Made by a program: the position numbers and the translations under genes. DNA of 64,000 nucleotides, from contig NZ_NFHT01000011.1 in NCBI RefSeq assembly GCF_002161445.1, positions 35,484-99,483 of the forward strand, written 5' to 3'. A model generated the notes under the pieces. The model had not been told where the DNA came from, searched no databases, and saw only the letters and a program-made list of their open reading frames with translations. The DNA comes from Alistipes sp. An66. Its GTDB lineage: Bacteria > Bacteroidota > Bacteroidia > Bacteroidales > Rikenellaceae. Numbering within the stretch: the stretch's first letter is position 1; each line of letters opens with the position of its first letter. Below, one piece after another: positions 50,010-60,074 of the stretch.

Positions 50010-51494
50010 ATGGATATAACCATCCTCGATTATATCGTCTTCTTTCTTTTTGTCGGCGGTGTCGCCCTTTTCGGTTGCTCGTTCTACTTCCGCAGCCGCA
50101 AGGGTGCCGCGGCCTTCACGGCAGCCGAAGGGTCGCTTCCCACGTGGGTCGTGGGCATGTCGATCTTCGCCACGTTTGTCAGCAGCATCAGCTTTCTGGG
50201 GTTGCCCGGCGATGCATACAAAGGCAACTGGAATCCCTTCGTCTTCAGCCTCTCGATTCCCATCGCCACATGGCTCGCGGCTAAGGTCTTCATCCCGCTC
50301 TACCGTAACGTCAACAGCGTCTCGGCGTATCATTATCTGGAACTCCGCTTCGGCTACTGGGCGCGGTGCTATGCAGCGATCTGCTACCTGCTGACGCAGT
50401 TGGCGCGCGTCGGCTCGATCCTGTTGCTGCTGGCCCTGCCGCTGCACACGATGTTCGGCTGGGACGTGGCGACGATTATCGTCTGCACAGGCATCGCCAC
50501 GCTGGCCTATACGCTGCTGGGTGGAATCGCCGCCGTAGTTTGGACCGATGCCATTCAAGGCATCATCCTCATCGTCGGGGCTGTGGCCTGCGCACTGCTG
50601 TTGACCTTCGGCATGCCCGAGGGCCCGGGGCAGCTCTTCCGGATCGCCGCCGAACACGGCAAGTTCAGCCTCGGCAGCTTCGGCACAAGCCTTACGGAGC
50701 CGACCTTCTGGGTGGTGCTCATCTACGGTCTCTTCGTCAACATGCAGAACTACGGCATCGACCAGAACTACGTGCAGCGCTACATGACGACCCGTTCGAC
50801 GGCCGAAGCCGTGAAGTCGACCCTCTTCGGCGGTCTGCTCTACATCCCCGTGTCGCTCGTCTTTGTCTACATCGGCACGGCACTCTTCTCCTACTACACG
50901 GCGCAGCCCGAGCTGCTGCCTGCCGGGACGCCGGCCGATCAGATCTTTCCGTGGTTCATCGTCCACGGGCTGCCGACCGGTCTGACGGGTCTGGTCATCG
51001 CCTCGCTCTTCTCGGCCGGCATGTCCACCGTGGCGACAAGCATCAACTCCTCGGCCACGATCGTGCTGACGGATTTCGCCAAGCGCCTCTCGAAGCGCGA
51101 CCTCTCCGAAAAGGGCAGCATGCGGGTGCTCTATGCCACGTCGTTCGTGGTCGGAGCACTGGGTATCGTCATGGGGTTGATGATGATGAGCATCGACGGC
51201 GTGCTGGATGCCTGGTGGAAACTCTCGTCGATCTTCAGCGGCGGCATGCTGGGTCTCTTCCTGCTGGGTGTCGTCTGCCGCAATGTCCGTCGGGTACATG
51301 CCGTTGTGGCGGTGATTCTCGGGTTGCTGACCATTGCCTGGATGAGCCTCTCGCCGCTGATCAACGAGGGTTCGCCCTTCTACCGGTTCCACAGCCCGCT
51401 GCATACCTATCTGACGATCGTCTTCGGAACGACGGTCATCTTCCTGGTCGGCTTCCTGCTGACGGCGCTGACCCGTAAAAAAGCCAATTTGTAA
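50010..51494 (+). CDS. Sodium:solute symporter (SSS family)
   Basis: A 494-residue inner-membrane protein with about 13 hydrophobic helices, starting [18 protein letters not shown]. Conserved SSS segments are seen: [63 protein letters not shown] and [20 protein letters not shown], the sodium site region. It would import the monosaccharide or acid sugar released in the periplasm, driven by the sodium gradient. It lies 87 bp after the aldolase gene and 22 bp before fucI. Confidence 0.93.
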   Translation: MDITILDYIVFFLFVGGVALFGCSFYFRSRKGAAAFTAAEGSLPTWVVGMSIFATFVSSISFLGLPGDAYKGNWNPFVFSLSIPIATWLAAKVFIPLYRNVNSVSAYHYLELRFGYWARCYAAICYLLTQLARVGSILLLLALPLHTMFGWDVATIIVCTGIATLAYTLLGGIAAVVWTDAIQGIILIVGAVACALLLTFGMPEGPGQLFRIAAEHGKFSLGSFGTSLTEPTFWVVLIYGLFVNMQNYGIDQNYVQRYMTTRSTAEAVKSTLFGGLLYIPVSLVFVYIGTALFSYYTAQPELLPAGTPADQIFPWFIVHGLPTGLTGLVIASLFSAGMSTVATSINSSATIVLTDFAKRLSKRDLSEKGSMRVLYATSFVVGALGIVMGLMMMSIDGVLDAWWKLSSIFSGGMLGLFLLGVVCRNVRRVHAVVAVILGLLTIAWMSLSPLINEGSPFYRFHSPLHTYLTIVFGTTVIFLVGFLLTALTRKKANL

Positions 51495-51516
51495 CGAAAA
51501 ACCAACCAACAGAGCC

Positions 51517-53292
51517 ATGAAAAACTATCGACCTAAAATTGGGATCCGTCCGATCATCGACGGCCGCCGCGGCGGGATCCGTGAATCACTGGAAGCAATG
51601 ACCATGGGCATGGCCCGGCGTGTGGCCCGCCTGTATGCCGAGGAGTTGCGCTATTCGGACGGTACGCCCGTTGAGTGCGTGATTGCCGACACGACGATCG
51701 GCGGTGTGGCCGAAGCGGCCGCCTGCGCCGAAAAATTCCGGGTGGAGAATGTCGGAGCCGTACTTTCGGTGACTCCGTGCTGGTGCTACGGCGCCGAGAC
51801 GATCGACATGGATCCGCTGACGCCGAAGGCCATCTGGGGCTTCAACGGTACGGAGCGCCCCGGAGCCGTCTATCTGGCCTCGGCGCTGGCCGGACACAAT
51901 CAGAAGGGGCTGCCGGCCTTCGGTATCTACGGCCGCGACGTGCAGGACGTGACCGACGAGACGATTCCGGCCGACGTGCGCGAGAAACTGCTGCGTTTCG
52001 GACGTGCCGCGGTGGCCGTGATGCAGATGCGCGGCAAATCCTATCTTTCGATCGGTTCGGTGTCGATGGGCATTGCCGGTTCGATGCCCAATCCGGACTT
52101 CTTCCAGGAGTATCTCGGGATGCGCAACGAGGCGGTCGACTGCTCGGAGATCGAGCGGCGGATCGAACTGGGCATCTACGACCACGGGGAGTTTGAGCGG
52201 GCCATGGCCTGGGTGACGAAATACTGCAAGGTGAACGAAGGCCGGGACTGCAATCCCGAGCATCTGATCTATCCGCGCGAAAAGAAGGAGCAGATCTGGG
52301 AGTATGTGGTGAAGATGACGATGATCATCCGTGACCTGATGCACGGCAATCCGGTTCTGGCCTCCATGGGCTTCGAGGAGGAGGCCATGGGTCACAACGC
52401 CATTGCGGGTGGATTTCAGGGCCAGCGTCAGTGGACCGATTTCCGGCCCGACGGTGACTTCTCGGAGGCGATGCTCAACTCGTCGTTCGACTGGAACGGC
52501 ATTCGGGAGGCGGTCACCTTTGCCACGGAGAACGATACGCTGAACGGCGTCTCGATGCTGCTCATGCACCTGCTGACCAACCGTGCGCAGATTTTTGCCG
52601 ACGTACGCACCTACTGGTCGCCCGAGGCCGTGGAGCGAGTGACGGGGCTGCAGCTCGAAGGCAAGGCTGCAGGCGGCATCATCCACCTGATCAACTCGGG
52701 CTCGTGTACGCTCGACGCAACGGGCCGGCAGACCAATGCGGCCGGAGAACCGGTGATGAAGCCCTTCTGGGAGATCACGCAGGCTGATGTCGAGGCCAGT
52801 CTGGCCGCCACGACGTGGTATCCGGCCGGTCGCGAATACATGCGCGGCGGTGGTTTCTCGTCGCATTTCCTCACGCGCGGCGAGATGCCGATGACGATGT
52901 GCCGTCTGAATCTGGTCAAGGGGCTCGGACCCGTACTGCAGATCGCCGAAGGCTGGGCGGTGAACGTTGCTCCGAAGATCTTCGAGGTGATCAACAAGCG
53001 TACCGACCAGACATGGCCGACGACCTGGTTTGCCCCGCGTCTGACGGGCTACGGCGCTTTCCGCGACGTCTATTCGGTGATGAACGCCTGGGGCGCGAAC
53101 CACGGAGCGATCAGCTACGGACATGTCGGTGCGGATCTGGTGACGCTGGCCTCGATGCTGCGCATTCCGGTAGCGATGCACAACCTCCCGGAAGAGTCGC
53201 TGTTCCGACCCTCGGCCTGGGGCGCCTTTGGCACCGATCCCGAAGGAAGCGATTTCCGCGCCTGCATGAATTACGGGCCAATTTATAAGTGA
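51517..53292 (+). CDS. fucI: L-fucose isomerase
   Basis: The 591-residue product aligns with FucI from the start ([21 protein letters not shown]) and keeps the metal/active-site block [20 protein letters not shown] with TDF after it, plus [20 protein letters not shown] near the end with the conserved histidine. It interconverts L-fucose and L-fuculose (and D-arabinose and D-ribulose) with Mn2+. No fuculose-1-phosphate aldolase is present in the window, which leaves the D-arabinose to D-ribulose route with the AraB-type kinase as a serious option. It is the last GC-rich gene of the operon. Confidence 0.95.
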   Translation: MKNYRPKIGIRPIIDGRRGGIRESLEAMTMGMARRVARLYAEELRYSDGTPVECVIADTTIGGVAEAAACAEKFRVENVGAVLSVTPCWCYGAETIDMDPLTPKAIWGFNGTERPGAVYLASALAGHNQKGLPAFGIYGRDVQDVTDETIPADVREKLLRFGRAAVAVMQMRGKSYLSIGSVSMGIAGSMPNPDFFQEYLGMRNEAVDCSEIERRIELGIYDHGEFERAMAWVTKYCKVNEGRDCNPEHLIYPREKKEQIWEYVVKMTMIIRDLMHGNPVLASMGFEEEAMGHNAIAGGFQGQRQWTDFRPDGDFSEAMLNSSFDWNGIREAVTFATENDTLNGVSMLLMHLLTNRAQIFADVRTYWSPEAVERVTGLQLEGKAAGGIIHLINSGSCTLDATGRQTNAAGEPVMKPFWEITQADVEASLAATTWYPAGREYMRGGGFSSHFLTRGEMPMTMCRLNLVKGLGPVLQIAEGWAVNVAPKIFEVINKRTDQTWPTTWFAPRLTGYGAFRDVYSVMNAWGANHGAISYGHVGADLVTLASMLRIPVAMHNLPEESLFRPSAWGAFGTDPEGSDFRACMNYGPIYK

Positions 53293-53321
53293 ATATTTAT
53301 TAACCCTTAAAAATTAATAAG

Positions 53322-56300
53322 ATGGATGTTTGTATGCTAGCAAAACGAATTGGGAGGTGCCTATTGGTTTTGATATTCGTACTCATTTCGTTTCGTCTTG
53401 CTGCACAAGAACAATTTACTGTTTCGGGTGTCGTAACAGACGAAAAAGGAGCTCCCATGGTAGGCGTGACCGTATTGGTAAAGAATACCAATATTGGACG
53501 TATTACAGGTTTGAAAGGAGAGTACAAAATAACGGTTCCGAAACATGCCGTATTGGTTTTTTCGTATATGGGTTATTCAACCGAAGAGAAACTTGTCGGC
53601 ACTCAAACCCGGATAGATGTAGTCCTCAAAGAAGAATCTCAAAAAATCAATGATGTCGTTGTTACAGCCCTCGGAATCAAAAGAGAGCAGAAGGCATTAG
53701 GTTATGCAACAACCCAAATCAATGGTGACAGGATTTCAGAGGCCTTGTCTAATAACTGGACCTCAGCTCTGTCTGGAAAGATTGCAGGTTTGAATCTGGT
53801 TCGCTCCGATGCAGGTCCTTCGGGATCTAACAAGATTATATTACGCGGAGAGAGTAATCTGACCGGTGATAACCAGGCTCTGATTGTCATTGACGGAGTT
53901 GTTATAAATAACAGCAGTGGCTTAGCTACGGGATCCGGAAATGATGCTTATTTGGGGGAAGATTCTCCGGTCGATTTCGGAAGCGCATTGAATGATATAA
54001 ATCCGGAGGATATCGAAAGCATCAATGTCCTTAAAGGCGCTGGTGCCGCAGCGTTGTATGGTCAACGAGGCGCACATGGAGCCATTATTATCACGACGAA
54101 ATCCGGTGAGAGTTCGACGCAAGGTGTCAAGGTTTCATTCTCGTCGACCGCCAATTTTGAAACTCCATATCATTGGCCCGATTATCAGTATGAATATGGG
54201 TCTGGCAAAGAGGGTGTGAATTATTTTTCTTGGGGCAATACGGAGGATGGTCCCAATACACGTTCGGCGAGCGTAGCCTGGGGACCTAAATTTGATGGAC
54301 AAATGTTCTATCAGTATGATCCCGTTACGCATGGTCAGAGCAAAGAACGAACTCTGTGGCAACCATATCCGAATAATCACAAGGATTTCTTCAGAACTGG
54401 ACAGACATATACGAATAGCATATCTTTGAGCGGCGGATCTTCCAATACAAACTTCCGATTGGGATATACCAATGTATACAACGAATGGATCGTGCCGAAT
54501 ACGGGTTATACGCGCAATACGGTTTCCGTCTCGGTAAATCACAAGCTGTCGGAAAAAATCCGATTGTCCACCAAAGTGAATTATACCAATAAAAACAGCG
54601 ATAATCTTCCGGCTACCGGTTATAACAACCAGACGGTCATGTATTGGAACATCATGCAGGTCCCTAATGGAAATCTGGATTGGCTGAAAGATTACTGGAT
54701 GCCTGGCAAAGAAGGTGTGGAACAAAGCTATCCGTTCAGTTCTTCGCCCGACAACCCTTACTTGATTGTCAATGAAATGCTCAACAAACTCGATCGGCAT
54801 ACGGTGACTGGAAATGTCCAGATGAATTATAACATCATCAAGGGTTTAAGTCTGATGTTGCGGGGGTCGATGGATATGTCGTACGAAGACAGATCGGAAC
54901 AACGCCCTATGGATACGAATAAATTCAAATACGGCATGTATCGTACGACAAAAATATTTGCACAGGAACTCACCGGTGATTTCCTGCTCAAGTATGAGAA
55001 AAAAATATCGGCATTTGATTTGTCTGCATCACTGGGTGGAAGTACGTTACATAACCGTTACAGACGAGAAAACAATAGGGCTGATGCGCTGATGTATCCT
55101 CAAGTATTCAGCCTTTCCAACAGTAAGTTCCAGGTATTGACGCTTCCTTATCAGAGTGACTATGTTATCAATAGTATTTACGGAATGCTGACGTTTTCGT
55201 ACAACAATTATCTGTTTCTGGATCTTACAGCCCGAAATGACTGGAGTAGTGTGTTGGCAACTCCGCAATCGACTGACAACTCTTCGTTCTTTTATCCTTC
55301 TGTCAACTTGAGTGCTGTTTTGTCCGATATGTTCCGGATGCCGCGATGGATCACTTTTGCAAAATTACGGGCATCTTTCTCGGAAGTTGGCAGCAGCGGA
55401 ACGAAAGTTTATCAAAATACCTATGTGTATTCCATTGCCGACGGTTATGCCGGAGGATTGATGAACCCCAAAACGCTGCCTAATCCAGATTTGAAACCTC
55501 AGCGAACTCGAACTTGGGAAATCGGTGCAGACGTGCGGTTCCTGAACAACAGGCTCGGTTTTGATATTGCCTTGTATCAAGGAACAACCAAGGATCAGAT
55601 CTTGACTGCTACATTGGATCGGTCGTCAGGTTATGATAACAAGGTGGTAAACGGAGGAGTGGTCCGTAACAGAGGCCTTGAAATCGAAGCCAACGCCACT
55701 CCCATTCGTAACCGAAACGGCTGGACCTGGAGTTTGTTCGGCACATTCTCAATGAATGAAAACAAGGTTCTTGAACTGACGGATGATTTGTTTGCCTTGC
55801 GCCTGCAGAATACTTTGTCGGGTCGTGGAGCTATGGAGGCTCGTGTCGGACAAAGCATGAGTGCTATTTACGGAACTGGATACATGCGTGCTCCGGATGG
55901 CCAGATCGTATACGGAGAAGATGGATATCCCCTTTTGAATACAGACCTGATCTATTTGGGTGACAGTACGCCAAAAGGTAAATTCTCGATGGGTACGGAA
56001 CTCAAATACAAAGGATTTAACTTCAGTATTCTTTTTGACGGACAGTTCGGAGGTAAAGGCTATTCGCAAACTACAGCAATCCTTATGGAGCAGGGAAAAC
56101 TCAAAAGGACACTGCCCGGACGATATAATGGCATCATTGGAGACGGTGTAATTCAGAATCCGGACGGATCGTATCGTAAAAACGATGTTGTTGCAACGGA
56201 AATATGGACTTATTATACTCGTCATTATGGCCGTGAAAATATCGAAGGAAACATTTATAGCACGGACTTTTTGAAACTTCGGGAGATTACACTGGGTTAT

Positions 56301-56507
56301 ACTTTCCCTACAAAAATTTCAAAAAAATTGGGCCTGCAGAAATTGAGTATAGGTATTTATGGGCGTGATTTGTTTATGATCACAAACTGGCCTGCATTTG
56401 ATCCCGAATTCGGAACCTTGAATAATGGTTCGATTGACAAGGGGTTTGAAATAGCTCAATTCCCGGCAACCCGTAATTTCGGAGTAAAACTGAATATTGA
56501 ATTTTAA
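53322..56507 (+). CDS. SusC/RagA-family TonB-dependent transporter (PUL2)
   Basis: A 1061-residue outer-membrane transporter. It has a signal peptide (RCLLVLIFVLISFRLAAQ), a carboxypeptidase-regulatory-like domain (FTVSGVVTDEKGAPMVGVTV), a plug (ALGIKREQKALGYATTQING, LIVIDGVVINNSS, LKGAGAAALYGQRGAHGAII) and a beta-barrel ending in phenylalanine (VKLNIEF). It imports the PUL2 ligand with the SusD partner 12 bp downstream. From here to 63661 the DNA is distinctly more AT-rich than fucI. The start is 53322, with an alternative Met at 53334. Confidence 0.95.
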   Translation: MDVCMLAKRIGRCLLVLIFVLISFRLAAQEQFTVSGVVTDEKGAPMVGVTVLVKNTNIGRITGLKGEYKITVPKHAVLVFSYMGYSTEEKLVGTQTRIDVVLKEESQKINDVVVTALGIKREQKALGYATTQINGDRISEALSNNWTSALSGKIAGLNLVRSDAGPSGSNKIILRGESNLTGDNQALIVIDGVVINNSSGLATGSGNDAYLGEDSPVDFGSALNDINPEDIESINVLKGAGAAALYGQRGAHGAIIITTKSGESSTQGVKVSFSSTANFETPYHWPDYQYEYGSGKEGVNYFSWGNTEDGPNTRSASVAWGPKFDGQMFYQYDPVTHGQSKERTLWQPYPNNHKDFFRTGQTYTNSISLSGGSSNTNFRLGYTNVYNEWIVPNTGYTRNTVSVSVNHKLSEKIRLSTKVNYTNKNSDNLPATGYNNQTVMYWNIMQVPNGNLDWLKDYWMPGKEGVEQSYPFSSSPDNPYLIVNEMLNKLDRHTVTGNVQMNYNIIKGLSLMLRGSMDMSYEDRSEQRPMDTNKFKYGMYRTTKIFAQELTGDFLLKYEKKISAFDLSASLGGSTLHNRYRRENNRADALMYPQVFSLSNSKFQVLTLPYQSDYVINSIYGMLTFSYNNYLFLDLTARNDWSSVLATPQSTDNSSFFYPSVNLSAVLSDMFRMPRWITFAKLRASFSEVGSSGTKVYQNTYVYSIADGYAGGLMNPKTLPNPDLKPQRTRTWEIGADVRFLNNRLGFDIALYQGTTKDQILTATLDRSSGYDNKVVNGGVVRNRGLEIEANATPIRNRNGWTWSLFGTFSMNENKVLELTDDLFALRLQNTLSGRGAMEARVGQSMSAIYGTGYMRAPDGQIVYGEDGYPLLNTDLIYLGDSTPKGKFSMGTELKYKGFNFSILFDGQFGGKGYSQTTAILMEQGKLKRTLPGRYNGIIGDGVIQNPDGSYRKNDVVATEIWTYYTRHYGRENIEGNIYSTDFLKLREITLGYTFPTKISKKLGLQKLSIGIYGRDLFMITNWPAFDPEFGTLNNGSIDKGFEIAQFPATRNFGVKLNIEF

Positions 56508-56519
56508 ACAACGTGTTTT

Positions 56520-58004
56520 ATGAATCGATATTGTAAACCGGCCATTGTAATATTATTTGCGCTCATTACGCTTATTGCAGGCTCTTGCACCAGGAATTTC
56601 GAGGAACTCAGTCGGAATCCTAATGCGAGTGAAACGGCGCTGCCTCAAGCTTTGCTTGCGCCGGCATTGTCCAGCGTTGTGAAATCGAATATGAGCAGAT
56701 GCCGCCGTATTAATAATGAACTGATGCAGGTGACTGTAAATTATGGCGATACGGAAGGTAAAATTTTTCGTTATGATATTCGGAAGTCTGAAGCTGATTA
56801 TCTTTGGAACGAGTGGTATGTGGAAATAACCAACTTCAAGGATATGTACGCATTCGCTCAAACGCTTTACAGCGTAGCCAATGAGAAGGTCTATAATACT
56901 TATATGGGTATATCGTTGATCTGCGAAAGTTGGGTCTTCTCCATGTTAACGGATACCTACGGTGACATCCCTTATACCGAAGCCTGTCAGGGACGGGACG
57001 GGATTCTGACACCTGCGTTTGATCGGCAGGAGTTTGTTTATACGGAAATTTTCAAGAAACTGGAACAGGCGAATACCTTGTTGAGCGACGGTGTCGATTT
57101 ACCCGAGGATCAGGTAGTATGTGATCCTGTGTTTGGCGGAAATGCTTTGAAATGGCGCAAATTTGCCAATTCATTGTACATAAGGTTACTGATGCGTGTT
57201 TCGGCTAAAAATGAATCGTTTGTAGCTTCGAAACTTGCAGAAATGATCGATACCAGTCCCGACAATTATCCGATTATGGCAAGTAATGACGATTCTGCCG
57301 TTTTACGCTGGACAGGTGAAACTCCTTATATCTCGCCATTTTATTCCATGCGGGATGAAGATTGGCGAGTTTATCCCGTATGTGAATTTTTTGCAGATAA
57401 TTTGAACTTGTGGAATGATCCGCGCAGGTCGAAATGGATGGTGGATTATGAAGGGGCATATGCGGGGATTCCGAGCGGTTATCCAGTCGGAGAGTCCGTT
57501 GTAAGAAAATCTACTTTTTTGGTGGCTCTCAAAACAGATCCTCGATTGGGAAATATGATGAATTATGCGGAATTGGAATTTTTACTTGCGGAAGCCATTG
57601 TAAAAAACTATATTTCGGGTGATGCCGCAACGCATTATGAAAATGGGGTCGAGGCTGCATTTGATTTTTGGGATTTAACGGTGTCGGCCAGTTATTTGGA
57701 TAATCCAGCCATTAAGTGGGATGACGCTGAAGGCTTGGATGATAAAATGGCAAAGATCCACTTGCAAAAATATTATGCGCTGTTTTATACCGATTTGCAG
57801 CAATGGTTTGAATGTCGAAGAACTGGGTACCCCATATTGCCTAAAGGAGAGGGTTTGCTCAACAATAAGGAGCTGCCGTCGCGCTTGAATTATCCGGTTT
57901 ACTTGCAAACTACTAACCGGGATAATTATTATGCTGCAGTTGCCGTGCAAGGCAGTGATGAAATCAGTACCAAAGTATGGTGGCAAAGAGGTGTCAATGA
58001 ATAA
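56520..58004 (+). CDS. SusD-like glycan-binding lipoprotein (SusD-like_2 type, PUL2)
   Basis: A 494-residue lipoprotein (signal IVILFALITLIAGSC). The N-terminus FEELSRNPNASETALPQALLAPAL and the block LTDTYGDIPYTEACQG are typical of the SusD/RagB 'SusD-like_2' branch, as are FGGNALKWRKFANSLYIRLLMRVS, YAELEFLLAEAI and YALFYTDLQQWFECRRTGYP. It forms the lid of the neighbouring SusC transporter. It is followed after 6 bp by the DUF5689 gene. Confidence 0.94.
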   Translation: MNRYCKPAIVILFALITLIAGSCTRNFEELSRNPNASETALPQALLAPALSSVVKSNMSRCRRINNELMQVTVNYGDTEGKIFRYDIRKSEADYLWNEWYVEITNFKDMYAFAQTLYSVANEKVYNTYMGISLICESWVFSMLTDTYGDIPYTEACQGRDGILTPAFDRQEFVYTEIFKKLEQANTLLSDGVDLPEDQVVCDPVFGGNALKWRKFANSLYIRLLMRVSAKNESFVASKLAEMIDTSPDNYPIMASNDDSAVLRWTGETPYISPFYSMRDEDWRVYPVCEFFADNLNLWNDPRRSKWMVDYEGAYAGIPSGYPVGESVVRKSTFLVALKTDPRLGNMMNYAELEFLLAEAIVKNYISGDAATHYENGVEAAFDFWDLTVSASYLDNPAIKWDDAEGLDDKMAKIHLQKYYALFYTDLQQWFECRRTGYPILPKGEGLLNNKELPSRLNYPVYLQTTNRDNYYAAVAVQGSDEISTKVWWQRGVNE

Positions 58005-58010
58005 GTAATT

Positions 58011-59327
58011 ATGGTTATGAAAAGAATAGTATGTTTCGTTTCTTTTATTGCATGTCTTTGGGGAAGTGCATGTAAAGAGAATCCGGATTGGGCTGCAGGA
58101 ACTTTGAATCCGACGGTCTCAATCATGGATGTCCGAGCATTATACAAAGGGAGTGATCTGGTTTTGACGCAAGACAAGTTATCTGGTGGAGTACAGATTG
58201 CTGGAGTTGTGAATGCAGATTATCAGAACGGCAATATGCCTGATGGAATCATTACGATCCAGAGCACGTTACGTACAAAGACTCGTGGAATAGCATTGCG
58301 TGTCGGAGATGATGTAGCCTCAACTCTTAAATTGGGCGATTCCGTTCTATTCCAAATCAAGGACAAACGCCTCGTAAGGGGGAATGGATGTTTGATGATT
58401 GATGGGGTAGGCGAGTCCGACGTAAAGGTGTTAAGTTCGGATCATCGACTTACACCTCAGACGATAACGGCGTCTGCATTGCTGACTCTTCCGGATGAAT
58501 ATGAATCCGTATTGGTCAAAATTGCCAATTGCTCACCGGCAGATCCTTCGTCTCCGGATCTTTCATATGAAGGCGGTTTGTTTGTCGAAGATGAAACAGG
58601 CTCTTTAACTATCTATGCTCAACCAGACTCTCCTGTGTCGGAGCTGTCGGTTCCGGAGAAGCCTGCAACTTATATTGGAATTGCATTTGCCGACTATGAA
58701 CAGAGTGGAACAGCGGTCATATCGCTTTGGCCTCGGTTCGCTTCGGATATCATTGAAAAATATATTTTACTCGCTTGGAATTTAACAGGTTATAACATTT
58801 CAGCAGGACTTACACGAGATGCCACGGTTGTTGATCCAAACCTGGAGATCTCTACGTTGAGTAGAGGTCCTGGCCTTGAGGCACAGCAAGCATCCAATGC
58901 TTTTTCCGCCGTATGGCCTATCGATATCGATCGAGTAGCGGCTATGGAGCATGGTTCATACTATGAATTTTCGATTGTTCCCAAAAATAATGCGAAAGTT
59001 TCTTTATTATCTTTGGACGTTGCTTTACGTGTACAAACAGAAGCTCCCAAAAATTATATGTGGATGTATAGTGATGACCAAGGTGAACATTTTGTTCCGA
59101 TGAGCGGAGAACTCAAGTTCGAAGGAAAGACTTCGGACAATAACGGGATACAACAACCGACACTGTCGTTGGAAGAAGTGGAAGGTATTCAAAGTTTCTC
59201 ATCTCCCATAATTATTCGGGTATATGCCTGGGGAGCCACGAATGCGACTTCGGCATTTCGTATCGGGCAAAGTCGTCCGGAACGACCTTATGCCTTGACC
59301 ATTGAAGGAATGACCCGTTGCGAATAG
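58011..59327 (+). CDS. DUF5689-type surface lipoprotein with C-terminal beta-sandwich domain
   Basis: The 438-residue product has a lipoprotein signal (RIVCFVSFIACLWGSAC). Residues about 25-250 form a DUF5689-like OB-fold region (SIMDVRALYKGSDLVL, GGVQIAGVVNADYQNGNMPDG, VLVKIANCSPADP), found in Bacteroidota surface glycan-binding proteins. The last 180 residues are a separate domain (LLAWNLTGYNISAGLTRD ... IIIRVYAWGATNATSAFRIG) that reappears as the whole of the next gene. It is probably the surface glycan-binding protein of PUL2. The start is 58011 or the Met at 58017. Confidence 0.8.
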   Translation: MVMKRIVCFVSFIACLWGSACKENPDWAAGTLNPTVSIMDVRALYKGSDLVLTQDKLSGGVQIAGVVNADYQNGNMPDGIITIQSTLRTKTRGIALRVGDDVASTLKLGDSVLFQIKDKRLVRGNGCLMIDGVGESDVKVLSSDHRLTPQTITASALLTLPDEYESVLVKIANCSPADPSSPDLSYEGGLFVEDETGSLTIYAQPDSPVSELSVPEKPATYIGIAFADYEQSGTAVISLWPRFASDIIEKYILLAWNLTGYNISAGLTRDATVVDPNLEISTLSRGPGLEAQQASNAFSAVWPIDIDRVAAMEHGSYYEFSIVPKNNAKVSLLSLDVALRVQTEAPKNYMWMYSDDQGEHFVPMSGELKFEGKTSDNNGIQQPTLSLEEVEGIQSFSSPIIIRVYAWGATNATSAFRIGQSRPERPYALTIEGMTRCE

Positions 59328-59335
59328 AAAAATTA

Positions 59336-59390
59336 CCCCTCAGCAAGAGGATTAGTGAGTCTTTCACTATCCTCTTGCAGGGGCTTTATA
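59336..59390 (+). terminator. Strong intra-operon hairpin (attenuator or partial terminator)
   Basis: A near-continuous stem of about 20 bp (59336-59383) with paired blocks CCCCT/GGGG, GCAAGAGGAT/TCCTCTTGC and TAGTGA/TCACTA and a 5-nt loop, followed by CTTTATAAATC. It lies between two same-strand genes, so it may reduce downstream transcription or stabilise the 3' end of the upstream mRNA. Confidence 0.6.
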
Positions 59391-59402
59391 AATCATTGAA
59401 TC

Positions 59403-60023
59403 ATGAAATGGATTATAGTGGCAATATTTGCCTCGGTCCTTTATCCTGGAATCGCTTGTGCCCAATTGGTTGCTTGGCAATTCGGACCGGATACAAGAGG
59501 AGATGAGGAAATCGCAATGTCAACATTTGAGGATCCTTATATGTTTGGATCTGAATTGACGAGAGGTGTCGGTGTTCAGCGTCAGAAAGCAACCTATTCA
59601 TTTGCCGGAATTTGGCCGGAGTGTAAATCTTTTGTGGAAGCCGTTCGTAAGAAAACGTTTTATCAGTTTTCTTTGAAAACCCGTAAAAATTATCGAATGA
59701 GTCTTGATCGTATTGAGCTCATTTTGAGAATACAGCCTAATGGCCCACAGGAGTATGTTTTTGCTTATAGTGTGGATGGAGACAATTATGTGAACGTTGG
59801 ACATCCTGTTCGTGTTTCACCGACATCCAACGATGGAGAAATACAAGAACCCATAGACCTTTCTACGATTTCAGATTTACAAAACATCCCATCCAAGACG
59901 CGCATATACTTTCGCTTGTACGCCTGGGACAGTAAGGATGGTTGGGAGAATACGGCATTCCGTATTGGAAAAAGTACCTCCAATCGTCCGGCTTTGGCCG
60001 TGTATGGTTCTGTCGAAAACTGA
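59403..60023 (+). CDS. Exported single-domain protein related to the C-terminal domain of the DUF5689 protein
   Basis: A 206-residue product with signal peptide (KWIIVAIFASVLYPGIACA). Its whole mature part resembles the C-terminal domain of the preceding lipoprotein: LVAWQFGPDTRG versus LLAWNLTGYNIS, ELTRGVGVQ versus STLSRGPGLE, IYFRLYAWDSKDGWENTAFRIGKS versus IIIRVYAWGATNATSAFRIGQS. The pattern is a beta-sandwich (carbohydrate-binding style) domain. No enzyme motif. It lies downstream of a strong hairpin and 51 bp before the SUMF1-BNR gene. Confidence 0.78.
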   Translation: MKWIIVAIFASVLYPGIACAQLVAWQFGPDTRGDEEIAMSTFEDPYMFGSELTRGVGVQRQKATYSFAGIWPECKSFVEAVRKKTFYQFSLKTRKNYRMSLDRIELILRIQPNGPQEYVFAYSVDGDNYVNVGHPVRVSPTSNDGEIQEPIDLSTISDLQNIPSKTRIYFRLYAWDSKDGWENTAFRIGKSTSNRPALAVYGSVEN

Positions 60024-60074
60024 ATTTGCACATTGCTGGAATTGGCTCCGATTGATGGATAAATAATTAATTGT

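Noticed and set aside
49995..51518. 507-codon minus-strand frame opposite the sodium symporter
   Set aside because: Low-complexity, polar Gln/Asp/Arg-rich translation; the plus frame encodes an obvious SSS transporter.
51586..53181. 531-codon minus-strand frame opposite fucI
   Set aside because: Shadow of fucI; His/Arg-rich with no motif.
59652..59661. AAAACGTTTT inside the gene at 59403-60023, resembling the LacI operator core
   Set aside because: It lies within coding sequence, lacks the flanking TT/AA symmetry of the other sites, and has no promoter near.
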